The notes: a model not told the origin generated them from the sequence alone. Positions 13,301 through 24,840 are shown, counted from the stretch's first letter. The stretch is 64,000 nucleotides of DNA from Symsagittifera roscoffensis (GCF_963678635.1 NC_087070.1:53108750-53172749); one strand, 5' to 3'. Translations and numbers: made by a program.

Positions 13301-16300
13301 TTAATTCCAAAAATACAAAAATAGTAATGAAAAGGTTGCATTATCAAACTGTTCTGGTCTGTTCTGGAGTGCTCACATTTTGAAATTAGGCTAAATTGAA
13401 ACGATATTGTTCAAAGTAAATTGAATTGTATTGAACTGATCAATTTATTAACTTTAGTTTGTTCAGTTGACAGAAATTGAGATCGATTAATCAGCTGACC
13501 TTAGTTTGTTCAGTTAGCAGGAGTTGAGATCGAAGTTTGGTGTAAGTAGGTACTTAATGAGATCGAAGTTGGGGGCAGGAATTGTGATCGAAATTGGCGG
13601 TAAGCAGGCAGGAATTGAGATCGCTGGTGACCACCGTGTGCAGAAAAGACTTAATATGAAAACGCTACTACATATGTAACTGGAATCCGCAAATAAAACG
13701 CAGATTCCGCTTACAATTTGCGGATTCCGCGTATAGTGTTTTAGTTATTTGTTTGTGGAATCCAAAATAGCAAAACAGATCAAAGAAAAGTAGCAGTTTT
13801 GCGGATTCCTCATCAAATCGGATTTTGGCCTGTTACGGAATCCGCTTATTACACGGTTTGGCCTAGTAATGGAACTTATAAACAATTTTTGTCATTCAAA
13901 CGACGCAAAGTACGTACACCTAGCCAGTCAAACATAAGCTACAACCATCATCAATGGAAAAAATTTGAAAAACTCAACATAAGTAGAAAGAACAGAATTA
14001 TTCAAATTAGGAAAACTTTATATTCTTTGTAAAATAAGCCGACAAAACATAAGTCTAAGCAAAAGCCTGACAGTTCAATTTTTCCCGAACATTTCCCAAA
14101 AAACAATGTCCGAACAAAAATTGAACTCAAGAACCTTTATCTCGACAAGTTTCAAGTTGCAAGTTGATAAGTTTCAATTAAATATCCAGTTCAATTTCTT
14201 CTAAATTTGAACCAAAAATTGTTTACGCGCGAAAAGTCTAGTTTCCGATTACAGGACTCTTGCTCTCGCAACTAATAACTTTTAAAGGGAGAAGATATAT
14301 AGCTGAAGCTTTTGCCAATCACATAATTAAAATTATCTAGATATAAATAGCATTTTCAAAAACTTATCAAACTTATCACCTTTTTTTTCGAGAATTTCAA
14401 GGCAGAAAAATACTAGATGTAGAACAAAAAACTACCAAAATGTTTATGAATCTCGCAAACAATTGATGTTAATTCTCTGAATAATTCAGGTCAACATAAT
14501 GGGAACCACAAACATTCTAGAACTTTCTAGAATTCATAAACTGAAAGTGTTCATTCCGAGCACAATTGGAGTGTTCGGCCCAGACACGCCTCGTGAAAGA
14601 ACTCCGAACATTACAATTCAGCGACCGAGGACAATTTACGGCGTGAGCAAAGTATTCGGGGAGCTGTTGGGAGAGTATTACGTGTACAAGTACGGGGTGG
14701 ATTTCAGATCTCTTCGGTTTCCTGGAATTGTGAGTGCGAATGCATATGAAGGTGCCGGCACCACAGACTACGCGGCCAAAAGCTTCCATAAATGTGAGAT
14801 CAATTGAGTTCACTACAATTTTTTTTTCCATTTTATTTAAATCTAATTGCTGGCAAGCGAACTATACTAAATTGAGTTGCTTAAAAGTAATAACTTTGAG
14901 ACGCCTGAAAAAAATATATTACATAAATAAATGCCTTAACTCAACATCAAACACCTTTACTGCGCCAGATGTCAATATGTCAAACACCTAAAATACGTCA
15001 AATACCCATTTAGCAAATGCCAGTAAAGTTAAACAGCAGTTGAAGCAATCAATGTCCCATATATTGCTACAAAGAGGCTGAGCTTAGCTTCGCACCGCTT
15101 GCGATACAAAAAGTTTAAGGTAAAATCATAATCATAATAAAATGTTCCTAATCCAATCTAATGGTGTTTTATTTGAACCAAAAAGCAAAATTATAGACTG
15201 ACCAAAGACTTAAAGACTGAGAGGACGCTTTTAGACCTGAATTTCTGTTTGTGGGCACCTCAAGCAGAAAAAAAACTAAAACTGGCGTTAAGCGCTTAGT
15301 AAAGGTATGTATAGCTGTTCAAAAATTCTTTCTCACCGAGTTACAGAAGTCGAAAGAAAAACATTCTTAAAAAAGTAACAATGTTACTACAAACGTTCTT
15401 CGCCTTGGATTTTCAGACCCTAGAGAAATCTGGAACGAACCCCCCCCCCCCCCCCCCCCCTCATTATCAATGTGGTTTACATGTTGATTTGATTTTTGTT
15501 GCTGTTTTAACGAACTCTGGCCAACTTGGAAAAACTGTTAGAACTAGGTTAAACAATTGCCTATTTTTCAGATTAAGAGATCTCTGGTAACTTTGGTGTT
15601 TAATCAAGGTTAATTTTTGACTCGTGATTTGCTTAAACATCAGACTAATTACCTCCTAATCACGAGTTATTTTTGAATGTAGAAAACTTACTTCAAATTC
15701 CTTTTTCATAAATTTTATTAAATTTTTCAGAATTTCGTATGCGAACAACTTGGTTGATAGGAAAATAAAAATTTTCACTTGTAGTTCCATTAATGAGTCT
15801 CCGCTCTTTTAACGAAACTGTTATTCTGATTATTCTTGCAAATTTAGTTAGAAGTGGCCTGATTATAAAAATGTCTTTGTTGGTTTACGCAAGTATCCCG
15901 TATTGTAAAGCAGGTTGAAGGTAATTGTATAATAATGCAACAGTTGTGCTAATTTCGAGTACTCGCTTGTTTGATAGAGCATTCCGCAAATTTGAACTAA
16001 CTTTTTCTATGTAGAGCGGAAATTCAATTTTGAGTCCAAATGTACTCCTAAGTATCTAAGATTTCTTCAGTTTTCTCGTTATTCAATGGAATTTTGTCTT
16101 TGATTTTTACGAAGTTTTTCATTTTTCCATATTTCATCGTTTTAGTTTTGTCACCATTCAGTTTGAGCTTATTTTGGCAGAGACATTTTTGGCCTCAACC
16201 ATGAGTGATTGATGCACCTTTGTTAGAAGCATGCATTTTCCACTAGTTTTAATGACTGGAAATTCCGCATATAGAACTAAGTTATTTTTGGTACTATTAT

Positions 16301-18100
16301 CCTCGAAAGACAAGTTATTTACATAGAGTATGAAAGGCAATGAACCTAGAACCGAGCCTTGTGGCACTCAATTTTTGACATCATTAGTTGAGATTTCTCA
16401 AAAGCGTTTAAAAAACAGAAAAACGCTCAGTAAATAGCAAGCGAAGAAGTTTTCAAACGACGCAAAAGTTGAAAAAACTAGAGACACGAAACAGAGGCGG
16501 ATCTAAGATTCTCTCGATCGCCACACGAAAAATTTGAAAAAACAGGCCGAAAAGGCGTTTTTAGGCACTTTTTTGAAAACTTTACTTGTTTTTTTGGCTC
16601 GCGCTCCCCCCTTAAAATTAGTATATATTGGCGCGCAAGGCGCCTAAGAAAAATTTTAGGGTCTGTCAGCCAAAAATGGGTATCTCAAACTCAAAATATT
16701 TGAAAGGGGGGACCCTTTGGATTGGCAGGGTGTCTAATCCATGAGGGGGGGGGGGGGGGGGAGTCCGCCTCCCTAAATTCGCCCCTGACACGAAACAATG
16801 ACGTTTTTAAAAAGGAATTTTAAAAATTTTCAAACAGTTCTTAAGAGACTTAATTGTGAGCAATTGAAAATTTGTTGCTAGTTTCGCTGATATCAAAAAT
16901 AACGCCGGAAGTTTTTAGGAAACAAAATATTAGATAGATAAGCCGACGGACTTAAGGCCCCCACCCAATAAACTGAAAGGCAACCGAAAAAATCTTCTGG
17001 TATAAAAATGCATGTACCGCCCACATGATCCACGAATCCTTTGTATGCAGTGCATGCAAGGTGCTATAAGCAATTCGGAAACTGAACCGACATAGCTCAA
17101 GTGGACTACCATGAAGCCGAAAAATCATCCGCAAAAGATATTGAAATTCTATAATTATACACATTCAATGGTTAGAATTTTGGATATATCATTAAGCAGT
17201 AGTTGCAAGCATTAGTAATCTATTGTTAAATATGAATTTTCATACAATTGAGCAGGTCTGCAGAGTGCAAATTATTCAAGTGATTTTTCAAAATAAGTCA
17301 ACCCGAAAAAGTCTATATTACAACTTGGTAACGCTTGCTAATCGCAGACGGAAAGTTTAATGATCATTAAATCGAGTTAAATAAAAGTGAAACTTTTCAT
17401 ATGGAAATGTTCCTTCCCTCTCTTAACTGTTTGGCTATCTTATAGGCATGAAAGATGGATCATTCTCCTGTGATTTGAAGCGAGAGACGTACCTACCGAT
17501 GATGTACATTGGTGATTGCACCAAATCGGTCATCGACTTCATGCTAACTCCAGAGTCTCAGCTGAAACAGAGGTACGAAGACGGTGAATTTAGAAAGTTT
17601 TGAACAATAAAACTATCTTAGGTTGTTATTTGTTCAGAACGAGAAGTAATTAATACTTAACAAACTAAACTAGAAGTATCTTTAGGATTGGAGAGAGAAA
17701 AAAAATCTTGTATTGACGAAAATACTTCAAAGCACACAATTCGGGCAACCGGTTTTGAATCTTTTAATTTTCCCGCACAATAAGTTATAGCTAACAGCTA
17801 ATTATTACTTAACAAACCAAACGAGAAGTCAATTTGTGAAGAGGACAAAAACGTTTCAGGACATACAACATAAATGCCATGTCATTCTGTCCGGAACAAC
17901 TTGAAAAACAGATTCAGAGGCGGATTCCCAATGCCAAGTTCAAATACGAAGTGGACCCAATGCGACAGAAGATAGCCGAGTCGTGGCCGGTCAGTCTGGA
18001 TGACAGTGACGCCAGACATGACTGGGGGTGGAATCCTGAATATGACCTTGAAAAAATGACGGATGTCATGATTGAAAAGATCAGCCAGCAGACTAAATAA
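10245..18100 (+). CDS. TDH: L-threonine 3-dehydrogenase, five exons, 352 aa
   Basis: NAD-dependent oxidation of L-threonine to 2-amino-3-oxobutyrate, the first step of threonine breakdown to glycine and acetyl-CoA, in mitochondria. Exons: 10245-10396, 11560-11794, 14490-14793, 17446-17572, 17860-18100. All four introns are GT-AG and the phases agree, giving 352 codons plus stop. It is an extended short-chain dehydrogenase: Rossmann motif GGLGQLG at residues 35-41, catalytic-type ST at 153-154 in PSTIGVFG, and YxxxK at Tyr179/Lys183 (YGVSK). The family stretch LPMMYIGDC follows, and AESWP then DWGW near the C-terminus. The first 25 residues are basic and lack acidic residues, as expected of a mitochondrial leader; MRNM offers two possible starts. 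AATAAA at 18099-18104 overlaps the stop region. No frame damage is seen, so it looks functional. Confidence 0.93.
10627..10971 (-). mobile_element. hAT-type MITE in TDH intron 1, with 8-bp target duplication
   Basis: 345 bp, in reverse orientation to the copy at 61843. The ends are CAGGGCAGATTTAGG and CTAAATTCGCCCCTG. The flanks are an exact 8-bp duplication, ATCCTAAT, at 10619-10626 and 10972-10979. An 8-bp duplication with CAGGG-type termini is the hAT signature. It carries no coding capacity. Confidence 0.85.
11270..11380 (-). repeat. tRNA-like SINE head (decayed)
   Basis: On the minus strand, an A-box-like GACTGAGCCTAGTGG is followed about 40 bp later by a B-box-like GGTGTTCGATCTCC inside a CCGGG/CCCGG arm. 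The cloverleaf is imperfect: the anticodon arm does not form cleanly and there is no good acceptor stem. I therefore call a tRNA-derived SINE relic, not a tRNA gene. Confidence 0.45.
11560..11794 (+). CDS. TDH: TDH exon 2
   Basis: Codes residues 51-129, including the NAD-binding TDVSK region and the VVHYAALLSAL strand-loop. Acceptor TTTTTTCAG|G, donor CCAG|GTTAGT, exit phase 0. Confidence 0.9.
11813..11935 (-). repeat. Short SINE copy in TDH intron 2
   Basis: On the minus strand the head TGGCTTAGTGGCCGCTCGG matches a tRNA A-box. The other end is the family tail with GAAGC and GCTTC flanking a G, then CTCTGTT. The body is much shorter than in the copy at 26012-26322, so this copy is internally deleted. 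Confidence 0.5.
12725..12897 (-). mobile_element. Truncated hAT-type MITE in TDH intron 2
   Basis: Starts with the intact terminus CAGGGGCGGATCTTAA and includes the CTGCGTCGCAGGC and GCGTTTTTAGGCAC core blocks. It breaks off near 12897, about half the family length. Confidence 0.7.
13140..13260. repeat. Short tandem repeat, GAGATGGTTGGTTAAA unit
   Basis: Three spaced copies of an ATGGTTGGTTAAA-containing unit of about 42-50 bp, with TTTGAGATGA-like lead-ins. They create a repetitive reading frame that is not a gene. Confidence 0.55.
13430..13625. repeat. Degenerate tandem repeat with GAGATCGA words
   Basis: Repeats of TTAGTTTGTTCAGTT and (G)AGATCGAAGTT at irregular spacing within TDH intron 2. 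No coding content. Confidence 0.45.
13675..13865. repeat. Dispersed GGATTCCGC repeat, inverse copy of 1741-2120
   Basis: Collinear in reverse with 1741-1960: the CAAACCGTGTAA end, the CTTTGATCTG-like block and the ACTAAAACACTATA-like end all match. It contains several GGATTCCGC words in both orientations. Confidence 0.5.
14490..14793 (+). CDS. TDH: TDH exon 3
   Basis: Codes residues 130-231, which hold the catalytic Ser/Thr and YxxxK. Acceptor ATAATTCAG|GTC; donor CATAAAT|GTGAGA in phase 1. Joining to exon 4 completes a TGC codon. Confidence 0.9.
15072..15125. repeat. SINE-tail fragment in TDH intron 3
   Basis: Diverged copy of the GAAGC/GCTTC tail (AGAGGCTGAGCTTAGCTTCG) with the adjoining CGCTTGCGATAC. 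No head is found nearby. Confidence 0.4.
15690..16385 (-). pseudogene. LINE reverse transcriptase fragment (CR1/L2-like)
   Basis: Minus-strand reading gives VPQGSVLGSLPFILYVNNLSF, the family's motif B. It is followed by a decayed LYAEF in place of the YADD motif C. After a frameshift comes NKLKLNGDKTKTMKYGK, the usual NKLxLNxDKT block. Many stops follow toward 15690. It is a dead fragment without its endonuclease domain, in TDH intron 3. Confidence 0.75.
16492..16787 (-). mobile_element. hAT-type MITE in TDH intron 3, exact 8-bp target duplication
   Basis: 296 bp, ends CAGAGGCGGATCTAAG and CCTAAATTCGCCCCTG. It is flanked by identical ACACGAAA at 16484-16491 and 16788-16795. Contains a G-run at 16745-16761 next to its right end. 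Non-coding. Confidence 0.88.
16925..17130. repeat. Dispersed repeat shared with 7801-8000
   Basis: Matches the 7.8-8.0 kb copy in order and orientation (TACCGCCCACATGA, AAGGTGCTATA, AACTGAACCGACA). The open frames on its minus strand are incidental. Confidence 0.5.
17446..17572 (+). CDS. TDH: TDH exon 4
   Basis: Codes residues 231-273, including ETYLPMMYIGDCTKSV. Acceptor CTTATAG|GC, donor ACAGAG|GTACGA, phase 2. Confidence 0.9.
17860..18100 (+). CDS. TDH: TDH exon 5 (terminal)
   Basis: Codes residues 273-352: TYNINAMSF, VDPMRQKIAESWP and the DWGW motif, then TAA. Acceptor ACGTTTCAG|G. AATAAA at 18099-18104 is the likely polyadenylation signal. Confidence 0.9.
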
Positions 18101-18109
18101 TAAATACAA

Positions 18110-19440
18110 TGTGAAAAAATGAAGAAGTCAGAAGTGTTTAAAATACAAAAGTATGTAATGAAATGATTGTTTGTTTGATACTGAGTTTACTTTAGGTCGA
18201 CTTGCAATATATAAGCTGGCCTATCTAACCTTCAAGTTGTTTCAAGCGAGCTATTACAGTGATGAAACTTATAATTATGATAATTGTGCTATCTTGAGTC
18301 CGTTCGCAAAATGATAAAACTTTTTCAAGCAATCTATTCACGTGATTGAAGTTTTAAAAACTACGTGTTTTTTTAAATGGTTGAATCAGAGGGCAAACCT
18401 TTGAAACAGTTTTGAGCAAACTATTTAAGTGATAAAGAGCGAAATGTATTTTCAATAGTTTGAATCGATTACGTCTCAAATGGCATAATTCTTAAATGGC
18501 GTAAAAAATGAAAAAATTCCCAAAAGGCATAAATTTCATGGAACAGTTGCATTGAAAAAATCGAGAACAAATTTTTCGTGAACAATGTGAGAAAGTTAGT
18601 CAAGTTGTCAACTCAAATGTTGATTGAAATGTTATCTTGAAAAAGCTTGAAATTTTATTTTAAATTAGCTCGCGGTTATTCATAAGCTTCTTGTGGTCAA
18701 TTTTTTTGACAAATTTGTTGCGTGACTTTTGTTTGGAAGCAATTAATTGGAAGTTTTGTTCACATGCTTTCGTTCCTGACAAAATGTCAGAATAACAAAT
18801 TGATGGAAAACGTTTAAAAAACAATGAAAACTTGAAATTTATGCCATTTGGGAATTATGCCATTTGGGAAGTTACCGTTTGAGTCAATTCGCAGTTTGAA
18901 TCAACTCTATAGTTTGGATAATTTTTTATATTCACTTCACGCAGGCAATTCAAGTAATCAAAATTTAAAATACTTACAATTATTTTAATATCTCGATTTG
19001 GTTCGAAAAAACACACCACTTGGTCGCGCAAAAAAACGGCGATAAATTCAAATTGTTTCTTCACAGCTTGAATTAGCTCACCAAATGCTTCAGCTAAAAA
19101 TTTTTCACGCTATGAAAGAACCGCAGTAGATTACATATATTTATTTCTGAAGATTAAAATATTTTCAATAAAAATCATCATGCGATGTCATTGTAAGTAA
19201 AAAACAGCTAAAAATGGCAAAGAGGAGCATCAAATTGCACAACATTTTTTCGCTGCAAGATTCGAACCACAGGGAGGAAAACAAAAGCAGAATAAATAAG
19301 CAATTTCCCATTCTTTTACATCTCGGTTACTTATCATCACTCGAACAAGCTAGAAAGCGCAAGACTTAGAGCTACGAGTATCGATAGAATAAGACGGCTG
19401 GAAGGTGACAAAAATGTCTCGCAGAAATGAATCAGGTGTC
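18110..19440. other. Intergenic between TDH and a LINE relic
   Basis: AT-rich. Around 19220-19350, minus-strand GTGGTTCGAATCTTGC is a good B-box, so a SINE relic may lie there. No gene is seen. Confidence 0.35.
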
Positions 19441-20270
19441 AGCTTTCAACTTCGAGTAGAAATACCACAAACGAAGTTTTCTCGTTGCTCAAAAATTTAC
19501 ACGCTAGGAAGTCCCTTCCGTCTACACTAATTATAAACAGTTTGGAAGATGTAACATTTTACGAAAAGGCTGAACTTTTCAACTTTAACTTTAACTCATT
19601 TTTTCTCAAAGATGCAACAGATACTCTTATCAGCGAAAAATATGCGCATGCTGAAGTTATTTTGAGTGAAAGGTTTTTAAAAATAGCGGATTTTCAAAAT
19701 GGCCTCAGTCGCCTCACGAATAGCTCGACTGCAGAGTCTGATAGCCTGCCTTCCCTTGTTTTATGTAGTGGAGACTATGGTGTCTCCTTGTTTGTTTATT
19801 CCATATTTAATCACATCTTTCTGATTAAGATATGGCCAGATTGATGGAAGTGTGTGTACATCACGCATGTTCAAAAAAGGAATTCAAGGCATTGGCAGAG
19901 AACTATCGTCCCGTGTCTTTGCCAAAATTGTCCCTTACTCTTGAGAAATTTCTCCTTGATTACATTTATTCGGTTATCAAGGACAAAAACAACCCGCGTC
20001 AACATTGTTTTCGCAAGAACACTCAACAGCGACAAAACTACTTGTATTTTTGCTGGAAACTTCTCAAAGCTTTCGACGCGTTAGATCAATCGCTTCTTCT
20101 TTTGAAGTTCGTTTTTTTTGGTTTGATGAAGAAGAAAAATCGCTCGCGGAAAGTTGATGTTGATAGAACACTTTCCTCAAGGAGGGCTTCGGGACTTCTT
20201 TTACTTCTCGTGTTTGTTGAGGATATGCTTGTCGGGACTGATTGTCATAGCTGTTACTGTTTATGAAGTT
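19441..20270 (+). pseudogene. LINE reverse transcriptase fragment (CR1/L2-like)
   Basis: Frameshifted reading. The pre-RT part is LLKNLHARKSLPSTL with ELFNFNFNSFF (the usual AxxFNxFF block). Then comes the ENYRPVSLPKLSLTLEKFL block (NYRPISLL, motif 1), NNPRQHCFR (NQHGFR), and KAFDALDQSLLLLK (the AFDxVDH motif A), then decay. Motifs B and C are absent. The order and spacing fit a CR1/L2-type non-LTR retrotransposon. Dead. Confidence 0.75.
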
Positions 20271-21180
20271 TATTTTATGAAGTTTATTTTATTCAAAACA
20301 TGTGTAATGCAGGAATTTTATACGGTTATCCTGCGAAGTTTCCGAGTCTCTGCTCAATATGAAAATTAGAATAGCTAAATCATCAGCGGATTAAATGGTC
20401 ATATGGTCTCTTAGGCTATCAGAAGCTCTGCGAATTTTCAACTTCACTGCCAATTTCCTTTGAACTTACCAAAAATCTTCTCTCCTTTTTCACCAAAAAT
20501 AAACAAGGCCTGAATTGCATTCATTTGGAGCTTTATTTTTGTTTTGACGACTCAACAAGGAAACTTCGAAGCACACATGTCTTACAACTAAAACAGCGAT
20601 TTGCTCACAAAACTTTGATATTTAAGCCTAATTTTACAGAGTAGTTGACTTGTAAACGATTTCAATACTGTTTCAAGCATCAATATTATAGACTCGCTCA
20701 GTATCTTTAGCAGTCTGCTACAGCAAACTCCTCTTTCGCATTCCACGTTACACTATGATTTCCAGAGAACATTTGCCTGATCCTTGAGGTAGTAACGATG
20801 CTGCTTTTGCGTTGATTAAATCATGATAATTTTGTCACTTATTTGTTCACTTATAATTTATGTTCTAATATTGCCGTTTGTAACAACATTTTGTTTACGC
20901 AGTTTTAACTCATTTTGGGTAATTGAAGATGTTTAACACTAAGCAGCACAAATACTGAAAATGAGCGAAATTGCTGGGATCTGATTTGTGCGAGTTAGGT
21001 TGAAAAAAACAATTTGCCATAAAACATCCGCTTTGGCTTTGAAAAATTTAACACGTTACTGATTTGTCAAAATATGACAAAATGGAAAGCAAATATAGCT
21101 ACTCTAAAAACCGAGATTGCCTTTCATGGAAGCTAGAGACTAGAAACCGAAAAAATGCTGAAACAAAACAAAAGTAGCCT
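20271..21180. other. Intergenic, no supported feature
   Basis: AT-rich sequence without a recognised gene or structured repeat. Confidence 0.4.
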
Positions 21181-21181
21181 G

Positions 21182-21310
21182 TGATGACTTGTAGCGGTAA
21201 GGATCGGAGAAATTGTATTTAATTAAAATTTTACAGCTATCGTTGTTGCTTGTAGCTGGACTAATCAATTAGTAGTTTTAGTATATTTGATCAGCCTGAT
21301 TAAAATCATG
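21182..21310 (+). repeat. Direct repeat, copy 1
   Basis: TGATGACTTGTAGCGGTAAG through TTGATCAGCCTGATTAAAA. The same block recurs at 21833-21977 with an expanded ATT microsatellite inside. A SINE abuts copy 2. Confidence 0.55.
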
Positions 21311-21832
21311 ATAATTACAGTATTACATAAAAATCGAAACAGCAAAATTTCCAATGAAAACAATCCATAATGAAACAATAATCGTTACTTCTTGGTATTG
21401 TTTGTTTGACAGTAAAAGTCAATGACATATCCTAATTTGATAAGATCCTGACAACTTTGTGAAAATTTTCCCAGCAACTCGCTTTTTAACAGCTTGAAAA
21501 ACCAAAGAGTTGATCCAAAATAATTTTGGAAGAAAACCATGAATGCTTCCGTTTTAAGGTAATCCTCTGGCTTTCTGATGTTCGAATAACTGCTACGTTT
21601 TCCGTCCATTTCTTTTTCTTCAATCTCTTGTCTTCTTTACGGCTATCTTTTCTTTTTTAAACTAAATTTAAATTAATTGGCCCAATGTTGGTCGTTCGTG
21701 ATGACTGTCAGCAGACGTCAGCCCATGCAAAATTCTTCGAAATAATCTGGAATAACTAACTAAAATATCCCTACTTTTGTCTACTTAAGCATGAATTTGT
21801 ATCGCCGTCACAGCGATTACTTCTATTACCAT

Positions 21833-21977
21833 GTGATGACTTGTAGCGGCAAGGACTTGAAAAAGTTTAAAACAAGGTTTTATGCATTTTATTATTATTA
21901 TTATTACAGCTATTGTTGCTGCTGGTAGCTAGATTAAACTATTAATGGTTTAGTATAGTTGATCAGCATGATTAAAA
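21833..21977 (+). repeat. Direct repeat, copy 2
   Basis: Collinear with 21182-21310 (TGATGACTTGTAGCGGCAAG to GATCAGCATGATTAAAA), diverged by substitutions and an (ATT)n stretch. Confidence 0.55.
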
Positions 21978-22170
21978 CACAGCGGCGAAGCTGCGCTTTG
22001 CAAACACTTACGAGAACACGACCAAAAAGCATCTCTATAAAGTGATATAAGAAAAAGTAGAAATAAGCTTCAAATTTGCAAAAACTTGAGGCTTAGCAAA
22101 AATTCCAATTAGTTAAAACCTGAGACCTAGCAAAGTTAAGTCTCACGCACTAACCATTCAGCCACGGAAA
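21978..22170 (-). repeat. tRNA-derived SINE
   Basis: On the minus strand the head CCGTGGCTGAATGGTTAGTG is a strong tRNA A-box. A B-box-like TAGGTCTCAGG follows. The element ends at the family tail with AAAGCGCAGCTTCGCCGCTGT. About 190 bp. Confidence 0.6.
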
Positions 22171-22620
22171 GCTAAAAATCCCCTAAAACTAGCCACCAAT
22201 AAGGCAGCTACATATGCAAATAACTTGCCAATTCGATGCAGCAAAAGTAGCACCAAATACAAAAGATATAATTTTGCATGTAATAAGTTGCAAATCATAA
22301 AGCCACATTATGCAGTTCAAAAATTGCGATATAAATTGATTAAGAAAATTTCTGAAATTCAGATCTTATTATTGTTATGTTGTTTGAAACAAATAGCTTT
22401 CTTCGGTTCACTTGATGAATTAAAAATGCATCAACTGTGTAAACTTATAACTATTCGAATGTAAAGCACATGTTATCAATAAGCTGCAAAAGTCCAACAA
22501 GTTGCCAAACATTTTGTATTGCCAAATCGATGCAGCAAATATTGTTGCTTCAAGTCGCAACAAAGTTCGCATCAATAATTTCGACATAGGTTAAAAAAAA
22601 GAAAGTTTGTACTATAACAC

Positions 22621-22880
22621 ATTGCCATGATACCTCAAAACTTTGGACAGTTAGCGAATGACGTAATGCGTCCTTGCCCCTATCAACAGTTGACTAAAAA
22701 AAATTCCTAGCCTTCATCAACAATTGATGAATCGAGTGATATCTCCTAGCTTTGATCAATATTTGAAGAATGACGTGACGGCTACCATTCTTGATCAAGC
22801 AACAGTTGACGAATTAAGCAATGCTTTCTAGCATTGATTGATAATTGACTAATAATTCCATTGATGCGCCATGTCGTCCT
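22621..22880. repeat. Degenerate tandem repeat of about 60 bp
   Basis: Four or five diverged units share ATCAACAGTTGACTAA, TCCTAGC and GAATGACGT words. The unit includes a CAACTGTTG-like palindrome. Non-coding. Confidence 0.45.
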
Positions 22881-23217
22881 CTATGACATCATGTTCCGAA
22901 GAAGAACGAGTGCCAGTTGCCAGCAGAATCCTTTGCAAGTGAATGCTGATGGTATGAATGAAAACGAGCCGGACTATTGTTCAATGTTTGAAAAAGCGAG
23001 CAACAGGGGAGGGGGGCTCATAGGGTTCGCTTGCAATGTTGAGAGCTTTTTATTGCTCCCACGAGGCAAGAACACCATTAGTAAGTGTAATAATGCTGTG
23101 TACAGTATAACATAAGAATCCAGAACCATAACAGAAAATTTCCGTTAGGAACAATCCATACTTAACTTTAATAGTTACTTCTTGGTCTTGTTTGATAGTA
23201 AAGTTCAATGAGCTAAC

Positions 23218-23642
23218 CTTAACTTAAATCAGATCTATTTTATTATCTATTAGAATCTGTTGATCTATCATTTGACTTGAAAAAATGCGAAACTCGATTT
23301 GAAAAACTTCAGAACAGAAATTGTTTGTTTTCCATTTTTTAAATGATACGTTTTGTCAGAGTTTTAGATTCTAATTGCACGGCGTAAGGCTATGTCATAA
23401 TCTTTGATAGTAAAGTTCAATGAGATAACCTGATTTGCTAAGGTTATGACATAGCCTTTCGCCGTACAATTAGAACCTAAAACTCTGACAAAACTTATCA
23501 TTTAAAAAATGGAAAACAAACAATTTTTGTTCTGAAGTTTTTCAAATCGAGCTTCGCATTTTTTCAAGTCAAATGATAGATCCACAGATTTTATAACATT
23601 TGGAAAACAATCAATTTAAATAGATCTGTTTTAAGTTAAGAC
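23218..23642. mobile_element. Foldback element with arms of about 190 bp
   Basis: The arms 23218-23401 and 23441-23642 are inverse copies. The left arm starts CTTAACTTAAATCAGATCT; the right arm ends AGATCTGTTTTAAGTTAAG. Internally both hold GGAAAACAAACAA / TTGTTTGTTTTCC and CATAGCCTT / AAGGCTATG blocks. The spacer of about 40 bp, TTTGATAGTAAAGTTCAATG and onward, is itself a copy of sequence just left of the element (23192). It has no coding capacity and could be transcribed into a long hairpin. Confidence 0.65.
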
Positions 23643-24420
23643 AGAATGGTGTACATAAAAGAACAAAACTCGAAATGTCAGAGCACCATATATGTTCAAA
23701 CCCGTTTTTCTTGTTGAAAAAAATCACCCTATTTTCTTCTCACTCCGAAAAACAACTAGAGAAAAGAATGGATGAACTCAAATACTGGTCATACGAATAT
23801 AAATTAATGATTTGCAAGCATAGATGAGTGAACTTTTAAATGATTTATGTGGCTATTTCTTCCATTGTATTAGAATTTAATTTCACTTAGTTGATTCCAT
23901 TCTGCTTTATTAACAGATGAACAACAACATTCCCTCATCTTAAGAGTCACTATGCAACGATACTCAACAGAAAACATATGTACAAATATTCAATTCAGTT
24001 TGAAAAGATTTCAAATAATAAAAAGAATCGAGGCCTGCGACATTTTCCCCTATTTCGAAAATCGCGACAAAATTGAGCCTTTACCAGGTGAAAGGAAAAT
24101 AAAACGAAAGTTTTCTATTATAAAAAAAACGGTTCAAATCTGAACTATATTTGACATAAAAGATGCCTGAGAATAATAATCAACAGCTACTATAAAAATA
24201 TAAGCTAAAAAACGCCTTGTCAAGCGAAGCGGCAGGGGGGATTTAGCATGCAGGGATATTAAAACAGAGCTGCAAAAAGTCAGGGTCTGCTAAATTTAGT
24301 CAAGACCAGAGGAAACGGGAAAACACGTTCGGATTTCACTAACCACATTTGGCGGCAAATTTGTCTAACTTATACTCCAGCAAAAATACTACGTTCTGTA
24401 AATTACATGTAGTTTTTTTG
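23643..24420. other. Intergenic, no supported feature
   Basis: No gene or strong repeat. A GAAGCGGCAGGGGGG patch at 24226 resembles SINE-tail material. Confidence 0.35.
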
Positions 24421-24429
24421 TTGTCCAAT

Positions 24430-24545
24430 TTCAGACACTGAAAAAAAACAAGATCCGCCCGGAACTCGAACCCCTGACATAATGATTCAAATGCAATTAT
24501 ATTACCTCCTGACCAAGTGCGATGCATTAACCTCTGACTTTCGAT
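24430..24545 (-). repeat. tRNA-like SINE head
   Basis: Minus strand: A-box-like GCACTTGGTCAGGAGG, then about 45 bp later a B-box-like GGGGTTCGAGTTCCGGG. No convincing cloverleaf, so I call a SINE or tRNA relic. Confidence 0.45.
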
Positions 24546-24711
24546 TTCATCTGAACCAAACTAAACTGATTCAAATGATTTTGTTAAAATAATTGTTGAC
24601 CCGAAAAAAAGTCTATATTCCAAATTGATAACGTAAAAACCCGCATCCCTCGAAGCTCCCAAATCAAAAGTCACAAAATATCTGGTGGGCCCAACAAAAT
24701 GTTAATAAGTT

Positions 24712-24840
24712 TGGCACTGGTTTTTTAAAACAATATGTATCAGGCTGGTTTTTTAAACAATTTGTACAGCTGTGCTCGATCTTAAAAAGCTAGGCTGGTT
24801 TTTTAAATCATTTGTACTGCTGTGCTCGATCTAAAAACGT
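24712..24840 (+). repeat. Tandem repeat, about 60-bp unit
   Basis: Two good units and one partial, each AGGCTGGTTTTTTAAA followed by TTTGTACTGCTGTGCTCGAT. It lies just downstream of the PPME1 stop codon (the gene is on the minus strand), so it may fall in the 3' untranslated region. Confidence 0.65.

Noticed and set aside
15381-15590. Plus-strand frame with a poly-proline run
   Set aside because: The proline run comes from a C homopolymer (about 15440-15460) and the rest has no motif.
22861-23115. 84-codon frame after the 60-bp tandem repeat
   Set aside because: No domain or signal and no splice context; composition is ordinary intergenic.
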